Shown here: one piece after another, positions 52,671 through 61,743 of the stretch | Layout: every line of letters starts with the position of its first letter | Position numbering within the stretch: the first letter of the stretch is position 1 | DNA from: PFL25 sp046260155 | Lineage (GTDB): Bacteria > Chloroflexota > Anaerolineae > Anaerolineales > UBA4823 | DNA length: 64,000 bases | NCBI GenBank assembly: GCA_046260155.1 | Contig: JBJYXV010000001.1 | Span: forward strand, 16,029-80,028 | Direction of reading: 5' to 3' | Made by a program: the position numbers and the translations under genes | The notes under the pieces: model-generated | What the model was told of the DNA's origin: nothing | The model's database searches: none | Seen by the model: the letters and a program-made list of their open reading frames with translations, nothing else

Positions 52671-53098
52671 CCCATCTCCTGTAATTAGATACCATAAAAT
52701 TATAGATCAAACTTTGTGGTTCACAGGTTGATTGCGGGGATATTTGGATTGAGGTTAATGGAGCGGACTATATAACCGGGCTGCCACAATCAAGCAATGC
52801 ACAGGTAATTCACGGAAAAATGCTCAGTTGGTTGTACTGGGATCTATTTGTCCTGCGCATAGAGGTAGTTAACAAGCGGATTTCTTTGCTTGTTGGAATG
52901 CTAATGCCAGACCAGGTATATCACCCTATAGGCGGCAAATAGAGCGTGTAGAATCCTGCGCGGAGATTGGCATAGAAGGCGTTTGCTTCTGATCCTAAAG
53001 TAGCAGATATGATCAACGAGATGGCACTCAATTTGTTGATCGATGAAATACTTCTTTGAGACCACAACTATCGATGCATAAGATCATTGAGCGCAAAC
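52671..53098. other. Intergenic region without a recognisable gene
   Basis: Spacer between the molybdenum hydroxylase start and the end of the CPBP protease gene. A short minus-strand frame about 45 codons long ('GSEANAFYANLRAGFYTLY') catches the eye but has no start, no RBS and no family. No terminator is obvious. Confidence 0.45.
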
Positions 53099-53953
53099 TT
53101 ATCCAGATGGAAGATCTTCAAGTGTATACAATTCTTGATCAGCCTTCACACCCAACCTATCTGCTGAGAATTTTATTAGCATACAAGCCACACCCACCAT
53201 CAGCCACAAGGATGCGTAGAAAACAATATTTTCGGAAACCCCTATATATTCCCCTCCAGGAACTTGGGGAAGAAACAAGAATGCATCATGCAGGAAGTGG
53301 AAAACAATGCCGGCAACCAGTGTGCGGGTTTTATATGCAGCATAGGTAAACGCAACGGCGATGAACATGACAGATAGCACATCCATCCACGACCATAGGT
53401 CGGTACCCTTGATATGGGTTAAACCAAAAAGCACAATTTGAATAAACGCTGCTCGCTTTAATGATCTTGTTGCAAACAGTAACACGAACATGATGACACC
53501 GCGCCAGAAGTACTCTTCCCATATTCCTGGATTGATACTGAAAATAGTATGTGAAAAGTTGACCGTGCTCCAATCAAGCTCATACCTCCCTGTGAGAAGT
53601 GAGCCAATTAATATACCCAAAAGTGTGCAAACGGCAAGTAAGGCACCAAGTAAAATATGTTTCCATGCGCTATGGGGGAGGTAAAAACCAATATGGTGCA
53701 GGTATTCCGACAAGGTTGCATCCTGAAATGGAACCCCTAAGACTCTTGGGAACAAATAGAATGCCGAAAAGGCTGCGAATATAAAAGTAATGACGCTTGT
53801 GATAAGTATTGACAATTCGATATCGAAAAATACCTTTAGTATTAATGCAATCAATGACCCGAAAGTGACGGATACAATAGCAATTGCTATGGGTCGTACG
53901 ATGTTTTTCATGAATCCACTTATCGAAAACATGATTTCCTCCTTATCACACAA
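53099..53953 (-). CDS. CPBP-family intramembrane metalloprotease
   Basis: 284 residues with about eight transmembrane helices. Motif 1 is 'IWEEYFWRGVIM' (EExxxR), motif 2 'FGLTHIKG' with His and motif 3 'IVFHFLHDAFLF' with His/Asp, as in the Abi/CAAX prenyl protease 2 family. Roles include membrane protein proteolysis and peptide immunity. No bacteriocin genes are nearby. The gene is preceded by a 214-bp spacer. Confidence 0.9.
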   Translation of the reverse strand: MCDKEEIMFSISGFMKNIVRPIAIAIVSVTFGSLIALILKVFFDIELSILITSVITFIFAAFSAFYLFPRVLGVPFQDATLSEYLHHIGFYLPHSAWKHILLGALLAVCTLLGILIGSLLTGRYELDWSTVNFSHTIFSINPGIWEEYFWRGVIMFVLLFATRSLKRAAFIQIVLFGLTHIKGTDLWSWMDVLSVMFIAVAFTYAAYKTRTLVAGIVFHFLHDAFLFLPQVPGGEYIGVSENIVFYASLWLMVGVACMLIKFSADRLGVKADQELYTLEDLPSG

Positions 53954-54167
53954 ATAGATTTCAGAGAAGTTCTATTGCTAAAGCCCTTTTTTATATATTC
54001 TCATCTTCTTCCAGGCTGGTCAATGGGTTGAGATCGAGGTTCCAAAGTTTATAGTTCTTTAGGATACAATCATTCGCTACCCTGATCTACAGGTACCATT
54101 CCGGTTCTTTTCTCACTCCAATTCCTTGGGGAGGCAAAGGTAGAGAGTTACGAATTTCTCGGGCTGC

Positions 54168-54656
54168 TCATCCTGCAGAATCATGCCCAATAGTGGCCTC
54201 ATTGATTGCCTTCTCATGAATAAAAGTCGCCCAATCTCGAACTCGCTCGAGCTCGCCATCATACAAAGGACCTTCTCGATCTATGACGTGGAAGGTCTCT
54301 GGTGGAACGATTAGTTTCCCACCCAATTTGCGCAACTTCTTGGCTAGGTGTTTCGCAGCGGTAAATTTGTTAAGCCACCGAGACATCTTGTAGGAAGTAT
54401 CAAAAGCTGCTACCTGAGTTCCGGATAAAATTCGTTTAGGGAATTGACTGAAGACTGGCCTTACCGCTTCAGGTAAATTCATCTTGTGGGTTGGGCTGCC
54501 CATCACGAGAAGGTCGAGATCTTTCAAATCATTTTTTGTGAGGGTGGTTAATTCTATCGTTCGCACCCCTCCATTACTACTTATCGATTTGGCGATAGTA
54601 TCAGCGACTTTATGGGTATTGCCGAATTTAGAGAAATAAACTACAAGTGTTTTCAT
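54168..54656 (-). CDS. Flavodoxin-family protein
   Basis: 162 residues from ATG 54656, which has AGGA 8 bases upstream; a longer frame from 54836 runs through the transglutaminase gene and is unlikely. 'KTLVVYFSKFGNTHKVADTIAKSI' is the FMN-phosphate loop and 'DLDLLVMGSPTHKMNLPEAVRPVF' follows, as in WrbA/flavodoxin. Probable role in electron transfer or menaquinone redox chemistry. Two bases separate it from the transglutaminase stop, so it is co-transcribed under TetR. Confidence 0.85.
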   Translation of the reverse strand: MKTLVVYFSKFGNTHKVADTIAKSISSNGGVRTIELTTLTKNDLKDLDLLVMGSPTHKMNLPEAVRPVFSQFPKRILSGTQVAAFDTSYKMSRWLNKFTAAKHLAKKLRKLGGKLIVPPETFHVIDREGPLYDGELERVRDWATFIHEKAINEATIGHDSAG

Positions 54657-54657
54657 T

Positions 54658-55238
54658 TTAGAAATCCTTTCCGCTGAGGTAATAGCGATGGGCGTTGACT
54701 GCTGTGCCTCCCCAGAAGGCAAGCAGCTTGAATACAGGTGATACGAATGTGACTTTTGAGAGCGGGGTGAAAACCAGGTCCCCGTTCTGTGAATCGTAAA
54801 ACAGCGAGTTGATCTGGCGGATCTCCCCATCCACACTCACGCTGATCCAGGCATGTGCAGTCACTTTGCCATCGGCAAACCTGTTTGGAAAGCCTGCACC
54901 ACCCTGGCTTCGAAACCCAATTGGTTCAGCAGGTGCTTCAATGCATAGGCTTGTTGTGTACAGTAACCATAGCCGCGTTCGAAGGCTCTTCCAGCCGGGT
55001 CGAAGCTATTGCGCCGGGAGTACTTCATGCGCTCTGCAACCATGCTGCGAGCAGCTTCAACCAGGTCCCAACCCGTTTTCCCACTTGCCAATAAGTGTTG
55101 TGCAGCTTCTTGAATCGTGATTTCTTTAATTCCTGGGCGAGGTCCGGGAGGCAGGGAAAGCGTGGCTGGAACTGCGTAGAGGGGAACCCCAATTAAAAGG
55201 ATGAGAGTCAGAATCGATGAGAATCTTAGAAATTCCAC
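54658..55238 (-). pseudogene. Transglutaminase-like domain protein, frameshifted
   Basis: The gene starts at GTG 55238 with a signal peptide ('LTLILLIGVPLYAVPATLS') and reads 'FERGYGYCTQQAYALKHLLNQLGFEARVVQAFQTG' with the catalytic Cys. It then shifts frame near 54885: the next frame gives 'RFADGKVTAHAWISVSVDGEIRQINSLFYDSQ' with the catalytic His and a candidate Asp. A single missing A in the CCAAACAGG stretch would restore 'QNRFADGKVTAHAW'. The two open frames are 54861-55238 and 54658-54864. Whether it is a real mutation or a sequencing slip at an A-run cannot be told. Extracellular transglutaminase-fold protein in a TetR operon. Confidence 0.85.
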
Positions 55239-55253
55239 GGCAATTTTCCTTTC

Positions 55254-55862
55254 CTAATGTTGCTTCACCTGTAGAGATTTCAAAACGAAATCTGAAACCT
55301 GTTCGGCTGGGAACCATTGTTCTCCTTGTTCATTGACCTGTGAACCCGCCCCCAGATAAATGGTCATGATCAAGGCGGCCGTTGAGGCAGGGTCAACCTG
55401 GCGAAATTCACCGCTTTCGATGCCGAGGTAAAGGATCTCCTGGCTGACCAATTGGAACATAGGCAGGTAAGCTGCGAACATGCGGTTCTTAAATTCGACA
55501 TCCGGCCCATTCAGGGTGGAGAAAAGGACCCGGCCCTGGGGAAGGTGGTGTGTCACCCAATCGAATCCAGCTTGGAAAAAAAGTTGCATGCGCTGGGTTG
55601 GCTGGTCTGTTTGGAGCACTTCCAGCCGCATGAACTCCAGATGTACGGCGGCGATTTCGTCGATCAAGGCCAGCATCAGTGCCCGTTTGCTGTCAAAATA
55701 GTTGTAAATTGTGCCCTTGGCAAAACCCGCATTGCTAGAAATACGGTTGATATTGGCACCGTTGAACCCTTCACGAGCGAATTCTTCTGTTGCTGCTTCT
55801 AGCAGTAGGGAGCGAGTTTCATTCATGATATTTTCTTTTTCAGCTTCTTGATGACGTGCCAT
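55254..55862 (-). CDS. TetR-family transcriptional repressor
   Basis: 202 residues with the TetR N-terminal helix-turn-helix 'LLLEAATEEFAREGFNGANINRISSNAGFAKGTIYNYFDSKRALMLALI', then a divergent ligand domain. It heads an operon with the transglutaminase-like and flavodoxin genes (15 bp and 1 bp apart). A palindromic operator lies 19 bp upstream of the start, overlapping the promoter, so it should repress its own operon. Confidence 0.93.
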   Translation of the reverse strand: MARHQEAEKENIMNETRSLLLEAATEEFAREGFNGANINRISSNAGFAKGTIYNYFDSKRALMLALIDEIAAVHLEFMRLEVLQTDQPTQRMQLFFQAGFDWVTHHLPQGRVLFSTLNGPDVEFKNRMFAAYLPMFQLVSQEILYLGIESGEFRQVDPASTAALIMTIYLGAGSQVNEQGEQWFPAEQVSDFVLKSLQVKQH

Positions 55863-55880
55863 TGATTATCTCCAATTTAA

Positions 55881-55929
55881 TATGGGTGGGCGGTCACCCA
55901 TATTATACATGTTATTTATGTTTTGTCAA
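55881..55929 (-). promoter_or_regulatory. TetR operon promoter with overlapping palindromic operator
   Basis: On the minus strand TTGACA (55924-55929), 16-bp spacer, TATAAT (55902-55907): a fully consensus pair. Immediately downstream, sharing one base with the -10, is a perfect inverted repeat TATGGGTG-6 nt-CACCCATA (55881-55902), well placed to block transcription initiation. It is in front of the TetR gene; control of the plus-strand DUF211 gene at 56062 is possible but less clear. Confidence 0.85.
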
Positions 55930-56061
55930 GCAATTCCTATATCATTCGGTCTGGCATGCCAGTTATGGTTTTTTCAAGTAGTGCAGATCATCAGACTAAG
56001 ACCGGGAGATTTTAGTTGTGATAAACTCTTTTCAACTGAAGATGCAAGGAGGAATCTGGCA

Positions 56062-56349
56062 ATGGCAAAAATCCGCAGGTTAGTACTGGATACGTTGAAA
56101 CCTCATGAACCTAATATCATCGATCTAGCCGAAGTGCTAAGCGAACTGGAAGGGGTCTCGGCGGTTAATATTAGTATTTACGAGCTTGATCGCAAGGTTG
56201 AAAACGCAAAGATCACGATCGAGGGCGAATCTATATCATTTGAAAAAGTTTCTCTGGTAATTGAGGAAATGGGGGGCGCGATCCATTCTATCGACGAAGT
56301 TGTGGCTGGCAAAGAAATTATTGACGATGCGGTGACATTACAGGGCTGA
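56062..56349 (+). CDS. DUF211 protein
   Basis: 95 residues from ATG 56062 (AAGGAGG 9 bases upstream): 'KIRRLVLDTLKPHEPNIIDLAEVLSELEGVSAVNISIYELDRKVENAKITIEG' is the DUF211 signature, a ferredoxin-like fold found mainly in archaea and some bacteria, function unknown, suspected metal binding. An earlier in-frame start at 55882 lies on the TetR operator and is rejected. It is followed 85 bp later by a VIT-like membrane protein gene; this pairing recurs in archaea in my recollection. Confidence 0.85.
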   Translation: MAKIRRLVLDTLKPHEPNIIDLAEVLSELEGVSAVNISIYELDRKVENAKITIEGESISFEKVSLVIEEMGGAIHSIDEVVAGKEIIDDAVTLQG

Positions 56350-56434
56350 TCTTTTTCACCGATCTTCAGTCATAAAGTAAATGTAATTCATCCAGCAAAA
56401 ATGAACAAATTTGCTGGACTATAAGAGGTTAGGG

Positions 56435-57031
56435 ATGAGATCATTACTGGAAGCTGTTTCATATTTTCGGGAGTATGACAAGTTAGCAAACATAAGTGAA
56501 ATCGCCAGGCGCTACTTTGCAATGAATGCCTTCGACGGTGTGCTGACCATTATCGGGGTCCTGATGGGAAACTTTGTAGCAAATGTCAGTGATGCGCGCA
56601 TCGTCTTGAGTACAGGTCTGGCGACCTGTGTCGCTATGGGTGTCTCTGGTTTGTGGGGTGCCTACCTGACAGAGTCAGCAGAGCGAAAGCGTGATCTGGA
56701 CGAATTAAGCAAGGTTACCTTGACAGATATGACCAATACCCGCATAGGGAGAGCCTCACGGGCTGCGATCGTGATCGTGGCTGTTGTGGATGGTTTATCT
56801 CCCCTGATGGCAGCATTAATCGTCCTGATTCCATTTTTCGTGGCCGGGAATTCTCAGGATTTAACCTGGGCTTATTACACTGCAATCGGATTGGCATTGC
56901 TGGCCCTGTTCGGTCTGGGCTTGTTCTTAGGGAGTATATCCAAAGGCAGGATGATCATCTACGGATTAAAAACTGTCCTGGCAGGTGTTGTATCAATTAT
57001 TATCAGCTTTTTCTTGGGTGTGGCGGGGTGA
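56435..57031 (+). CDS. VIT1/CCC1-like membrane protein
   Basis: 198 residues from ATG 56435 (preceded by AGAGGTTAGGG); an earlier ATG at 56411 is possible. Five hydrophobic helices: the first begins 'YFAMNAFDGVLTIIGVLMGNFV', with the Asp/Gly motif of VIT family iron/manganese carriers, and the last contains 'YGLKTVLAGVVSIIISFFLG'. The central loop 'GAYLTESAERKRDLDELSK' is where VIT proteins bind metal. Likely transports or senses divalent metal with DUF211. Confidence 0.78.
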   Translation: MRSLLEAVSYFREYDKLANISEIARRYFAMNAFDGVLTIIGVLMGNFVANVSDARIVLSTGLATCVAMGVSGLWGAYLTESAERKRDLDELSKVTLTDMTNTRIGRASRAAIVIVAVVDGLSPLMAALIVLIPFFVAGNSQDLTWAYYTAIGLALLALFGLGLFLGSISKGRMIIYGLKTVLAGVVSIIISFFLGVAG

Positions 57032-57389
57032 GAGAGTCTCGGTGCAGGGGGTAATGAGCCCTTACCGGGGTTATATATTAATGCCCTCATTCAATTATTC
57101 TAAATTAGGTTATAATAGTCTTAAATAGACTGTGGAAATTTTCGTGCAGCCATCCGAGCGGCGAGCTCAAACAATTTCACTCGAGACAATTGTGGGCAAT
57201 ATTTCAGATTTCCAGCGCACCATTCAGTTGAACCTCCCCGAATTATTGGGAAAATCAAAAATCACAGTGTTTATTTACCTGGGCTCGTGATCAGGGATTG
57301 GTCTAATATTAATTGGAAGCATTGGTCACATCATAGCTTGTCGCCAGTCACAACCAGCAGACCGATGAAACCGGTTAGGAGGTAGGACG
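57032..57389. other. Regulatory intergenic region upstream of the DMT transporter
   Basis: TATAAT at 57111-57116 is immediately followed by the inverted repeat AGTCT-TAAAT-AGACT (57117-57131), an operator-like arrangement, giving a leader of about 265 nt before the DMT gene. A GTG frame of 53 codons (57131-57292) inside the leader has no RBS and no known match. Confidence 0.4.
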
Positions 57390-58424
57390 ATGACAACCGA
57401 ACAATGTTTTGTGATCCCCGAGGATGCTCCTGGTATTAAGGGGGTATCACAAGTTGGGGCGAAGGATATTCCAGAAGCAAGGGCATCCACTTTACCAGAT
57501 AGAAAGACTCTGGCTGCATTTGGATTATTTGTATTTTTCGCAGGCGGTGCATCGGTCGCAGTTCGGATTACGTACGGAGAAATGGCACCTTTTTACAGCG
57601 GTGCTGCCCGATTTGCATTTGGTGCAGTGATCTTCTGGCTGTTACTTTTTCTGCGCAAGATACCTATTCCTCGTGGTCAGGCTTTGTTGGGGGCGGCATT
57701 ATTTGGTACGCTCAGTGTTGGCCTGGCGTTCACCTTTATAGCCTGGGGTCTGGTGGAGATACCAGCCAGCACCTACCAGGTGCTGATGGCGCTGGTCCCA
57801 CTGCTGACTATCTTCTTCGCATATGTGCATGGTGTCGAGCGTATCCTCTGGCAGGGATTATTGGGAGCACTCCTGGCTGTAGGAGGAATTGCCGTGGTTG
57901 TTGGCGGGGCATCCGGTGGTGGTTTATCATTGCCTCATGTCCTGGCAATTATAGCTGGCGCGGCGTGCCTTTCTGAGGCGGGTGTAATCGCAAAAAAATT
58001 TCCTCGCAGTCACCCGATTGCCACCAATGCCATCGCGATGACGATTGGCGCGATCATCCTGGCCATCATCTCTTTATTTGCAGGGGAAGAGTGGATTATC
58101 CCCACCCAGGTTGATACATGGTTGGCTTTTGGATACATGACGATATTTGTCACTATCATTGTTTTTCTGACATACCTGTACATTTTGGGGCGCTGGACTG
58201 CCTCAGGCACATCCTACGGATTTGTTCTCACGCCCCTGGTCACAATCGTGATTGCGTCAACACTGGCTGGTGAGCAGATCACAATGAGTTTCATTGCAGG
58301 TGGTGTGCTGGTATTGGGCGGCGTATTGGTTGGGGCTCTTCTTCCGTCCAAACCCCCAAAACCTCCAGAACAAGCGCCAGTTAGACCCGGAGCACCATCC
58401 ATTCCAAGTGAGAGTGGGAACTGA
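57390..58424 (+). CDS. DMT-superfamily (EamA) transporter
   Basis: 344 residues with ten transmembrane helices in two EamA repeats, 'FGLFVFFAGGASVAVRITYGEMAPFYSGAARFAFGAVIFWLLLFLRK' and the second repeat from about residue 190, ending with a Pro-rich cytoplasmic tail. Substrate unknown; members export amino acids or other metabolites. ATG 57390 has GGAGG 7 bases upstream. Confidence 0.88.
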   Translation: MTTEQCFVIPEDAPGIKGVSQVGAKDIPEARASTLPDRKTLAAFGLFVFFAGGASVAVRITYGEMAPFYSGAARFAFGAVIFWLLLFLRKIPIPRGQALLGAALFGTLSVGLAFTFIAWGLVEIPASTYQVLMALVPLLTIFFAYVHGVERILWQGLLGALLAVGGIAVVVGGASGGGLSLPHVLAIIAGAACLSEAGVIAKKFPRSHPIATNAIAMTIGAIILAIISLFAGEEWIIPTQVDTWLAFGYMTIFVTIIVFLTYLYILGRWTASGTSYGFVLTPLVTIVIASTLAGEQITMSFIAGGVLVLGGVLVGALLPSKPPKPPEQAPVRPGAPSIPSESGN

Positions 58425-58551
58425 GGGAAATAAGGGCTGACTCAGGTATGAAATTTTTCCTGATGATTATATTGCAAGTATGGCCATGATATCCCAAGAT
58501 CTCAAGTCTGAAGCTCGTTAACCACCAAGACCGACCAACGGGAGAATCCAC

Positions 58552-61500
58552 GTGAAGTGTTTCAATTGCCAGAGCGAAAACCGTCCAGAAGCCAGGTTCT
58601 GTAAAAATTGTGGATTCTGGCTGGGATTAAATTGCCCCTTTTGCAATGCTACACTTCCCCAGGCTGCCCTTTTTTGTGACCAGTGTGGGCGTCAGCTCAG
58701 CGACCAGACTCCTGCCATCCTCCAGTCCATCAACAGGTCAGCATTGCCTGAAAATGCCCGTCCAATCCCAGGCCAGGTAACGAACGAAGATAGTCGAATT
58801 CTGCCTAAACCTGAACTGGTGCAGGCAGCCAAGGGCCTGGCAGGCTCAAAACTGGGCGGAGATCAGCTGCGCCAGTACATCTCTGAAGAGATGCGCAGCA
58901 AGTTGGAAGCTGCCCGCGACAGTGGTGACATGGTTGGCGAGCGGCGGATTGTTACGATGTTGTTCTGCGACGTGAAAGGCTCAACAGCAGCCGCAGAACA
59001 GCTGGATCCTGAGGAGTGGTCAGAGATCATTAACGGTGCCTTTGAGCACATGATTAAACCGGTCTATACCTACGAGGGTACTGTCGCCCGCTTGATGGGT
59101 GATGGCATCCTGGCATTCTTTGGAGCTCCATTGGCCCATGAGGATGATCCGCAGCGCGCCATCCTGGCTGGCCTGGACATAATCCAGGCTATTGCTCCCT
59201 ATCGGGACCAGATAATCAAATCATGGGGAATCGATTTAAATATGCGCGTGGGCATCAACACCGGCCTTGTTGTCGTTGGAGCAGTTGGCTCAGACTTGCG
59301 CATGGAATACACTGCCTTGGGGGATGCGATCAATTTAGCGGCTCGCATGGAAGCTACAGCCCAACCAGGGACCGTCCAAGTTGCAGGGGATACCTTTAAA
59401 CACGTGGCCAACCTGTTTGAATTTGAACCTCTGGGTGGAATTGATGTCAAAGGCAAGAGCGAACCTGTTCATGCATACCGTGTTTTAGGGCGCAAGGATA
59501 TCACCTCCCGGGCGCGGGGTATCGAAGGTCTGCATATCGAGATGGTCGGCCGTGAAGACGAGCTGCTCACTTTGAAAGGTGTCATCGCAGATTTGAACCA
59601 GGGAATCGGGCGCATTGTTTCCGTGTTGGGGGAGGCCGGATTGGGTAAGAGCCGCCTGGTGGGTGAAGCATACAAGGATTACCAAGACCTGGTCGGACCA
59701 GACAGTAACTGGTATGAAATCATCAGCTTATCCTATGAATACAACCAGGCTTACGGTTTGTTCCAGCGTTTAATCCAGCGCGTGCTCGGTATTGCCTATG
59801 ATGATGCTCCTCAAATCGTGCGCAAGAAGCTGGCTTCCTTACTGGAATCCTTTCCGGAAGAACGCCGTCCCAAGGCAAAACAGGTGTTTGAGGCCTTATT
59901 TGCCTTGGAGCGTGAAGCAGATGGACCTCCCATGGATGATGAAGTGTTTCGCCAGGAATTATTTATTGCCATGAATGAATGGTGGCGGGCACGCTTTTCT
60001 GGGAGACCCACTGTGCTGATTTTTGATGATATGCACTGGAGCGATGCTGCTTCAACCGGCTTGATCAGGCAGCTCTTGCCTCTGACCGGTGAGCTGCCGT
60101 TAATTCTCCTGTGTGTGATGCGGGAAGAGCGCTCTTCCCCCGCCTGGCAAATCAAGACCGCAGCGGATGAAGACTTCCGACACCTTTATTCCGAGATCAT
60201 GCTGCATCCGCTTTCAGAAGCAGAGAGCAACGAAATGGTCAACCGCCTGCTGGCTATCCCTGAAATCCCTGGCTTGTTGCGGGACAATATTCTCGAGAAA
60301 TCTGGAGGAAATCCCTTCTTTATCGAAGAAGTTGTGCGAACCTTGATAGATAATGGTGCTGTTCTACCAGAAGAAAGGTCTATCGGCGGGGAAACTCGCC
60401 GCTATTGGGTGGCGAGCAACGAGGCAGCAAAATTTTCGATCCCGGATAACCTGCAGTCGCTGCTTTCAGCCCGTTTAGACCAGTTGGAGGACGAGACCCG
60501 CAACACCCTGCAGATGGCATCTGTCATCGGCCGCTCGTTCTACCACCGGGTCTTGGCGGCGGTGGAGCAGGACAGCACCAACCTGGACCAGCACGTGCGC
60601 ACCCTGCTGCGATTGGATATGATTCGGGAATCATCTCGGGTACCTGAAGTGGAATACATGTTCCGCAACCCGTTAACCCAGGAGGCCGTTTACGAGACGA
60701 TCTTGCTGAAGCGCCGCCGCCAATTTCATAAGCGAGTTGCCGAGGTTATGGAGGCTCTCTATCCCGATCGATTGGAAGGGCTCTATGGCCTGCTGGCGAA
60801 CCACTATAAACTTGCTGGCTTACGTGAGAAGGCTATTGAGTACTTCCGCCAGGCAGCCCAACAAGCAGTGAATGTATTTGCTTACCAGCAAGCCGTTGAG
60901 AACCTGGAAAATGCACTGGAGCTGCTCGAACCTCTCGACCAGCCTGAGAACAAGATGGGCTTGCTGGAAGAGCTGGCTGATGTGTGCCGCCTGGTGAGGG
61001 ATTTTACCGGCGCGATGACAAGCTACCAGGGTGCACTCGATTTGTGGGAGAGTTTACCAGATGGTGATTTTACTGCTTCGATTCGGCTGCATCGTAAAAT
61101 AATCCAGGTCGCTACTGATGCCAAGTGGTCCGTTGATGCAAAGACCTTTGCAAAGGTGAGCGCAATCAGCCAGAAATCAATTGCCAGCCTCAAAGATAGC
61201 CTGCAGGCATTGGAGAGTGCACCACCCCATCCTGAAACCGTCTTGCTGCTGACTGCATTATCCGTCGAAGCCTGGCGGAACGAGATGCCCTCCAATTGGG
61301 AGGCAGCTCAAAAGTATGCACAGGCAGCTGTGGATATGGCGGAGCTGTTGGATGATCCAGTGCTGCTTTCACGCTCACTGGGAGCTTTAGCGAACGTATT
61401 GGACGGTCGTAGCCTCCTGCGCCAGCACTTGGAAGTAGCCATGCAACGCCTGGAGATCAGCCAGGATGCAGATTTCTCCGATCCCAGGGAACGGATCGAC

Positions 61501-61743
61501 GTCTTGCGCGGAGCCGGTTTGGCGTTGATGTATGTCGGGGAATACAGCCAGGCCCGTCCGTATCTGGAAGAAGCCCGGGATGCTGCCACCCACATGCAGG
61601 TAACTGACCAGATCGCAAACACGCTTGGTATCCAGGCTCAGTGCCTCTTTAGGGAAGATCGCTGGGATGGAGTGCTTGAAATTGAAAAGCAGTGGCGTGA
61701 TCTGGAGCTGCGCCACACTCGTGAACGGGTGGGTGAAACCTGA
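58552..61743 (+). CDS. Class III adenylate/guanylate cyclase with zinc ribbons, AAA ATPase and TPR repeats, interrupted
   Basis: GTG start at 58552 (GGGAG at 7 bases). Order: two Cys4 zinc ribbons (Cys3, 6, 17, 20 and 28, 31, 42, 45), a cyclase domain (130-310) with metal Asp140 (LFCDVKGST) and Asp184 (GDGILAFFG) and ALGDAINLAAR, then an AAA/STAND ATPase with Walker A GEAGLGKSR (360-368) and TPR-like repeats from about 770. Open frame 1063 residues, ending at TGA 61741-61743 inside the TPR region. The frame stays open beyond and continues the TPR domain (next entry). Either a truncated but functional protein or decaying gene. It is a soluble signalling protein of Chloroflexota type. Confidence 0.9.
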   Translation: MKCFNCQSENRPEARFCKNCGFWLGLNCPFCNATLPQAALFCDQCGRQLSDQTPAILQSINRSALPENARPIPGQVTNEDSRILPKPELVQAAKGLAGSKLGGDQLRQYISEEMRSKLEAARDSGDMVGERRIVTMLFCDVKGSTAAAEQLDPEEWSEIINGAFEHMIKPVYTYEGTVARLMGDGILAFFGAPLAHEDDPQRAILAGLDIIQAIAPYRDQIIKSWGIDLNMRVGINTGLVVVGAVGSDLRMEYTALGDAINLAARMEATAQPGTVQVAGDTFKHVANLFEFEPLGGIDVKGKSEPVHAYRVLGRKDITSRARGIEGLHIEMVGREDELLTLKGVIADLNQGIGRIVSVLGEAGLGKSRLVGEAYKDYQDLVGPDSNWYEIISLSYEYNQAYGLFQRLIQRVLGIAYDDAPQIVRKKLASLLESFPEERRPKAKQVFEALFALEREADGPPMDDEVFRQELFIAMNEWWRARFSGRPTVLIFDDMHWSDAASTGLIRQLLPLTGELPLILLCVMREERSSPAWQIKTAADEDFRHLYSEIMLHPLSEAESNEMVNRLLAIPEIPGLLRDNILEKSGGNPFFIEEVVRTLIDNGAVLPEERSIGGETRRYWVASNEAAKFSIPDNLQSLLSARLDQLEDETRNTLQMASVIGRSFYHRVLAAVEQDSTNLDQHVRTLLRLDMIRESSRVPEVEYMFRNPLTQEAVYETILLKRRRQFHKRVAEVMEALYPDRLEGLYGLLANHYKLAGLREKAIEYFRQAAQQAVNVFAYQQAVENLENALELLEPLDQPENKMGLLEELADVCRLVRDFTGAMTSYQGALDLWESLPDGDFTASIRLHRKIIQVATDAKWSVDAKTFAKVSAISQKSIASLKDSLQALESAPPHPETVLLLTALSVEAWRNEMPSNWEAAQKYAQAAVDMAELLDDPVLLSRSLGALANVLDGRSLLRQHLEVAMQRLEISQDADFSDPRERIDVLRGAGLALMYVGEYSQARPYLEEARDAATHMQVTDQIANTLGIQAQCLFREDRWDGVLEIEKQWRDLELRHTRERVGET

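Noticed and set aside
52900..53060. Small minus-strand frame 'NAFYANLRAGFYTLY'
   Set aside because: No start, no RBS, no recognised family; probably noncoding.
54656..54836. N-terminal extension of the flavodoxin
   Set aside because: It would overlap the transglutaminase coding region; the ATG at 54656 has a good RBS and the canonical flavodoxin start.
55882..56061. N-terminal extension of the DUF211 protein
   Set aside because: It lies on the TetR promoter/operator; the core starts at 56062 with AAGGAGG.
57131..57292. Leader peptide gene upstream of the DMT transporter
   Set aside because: GTG start without RBS; overlaps an inverted repeat; no known match.
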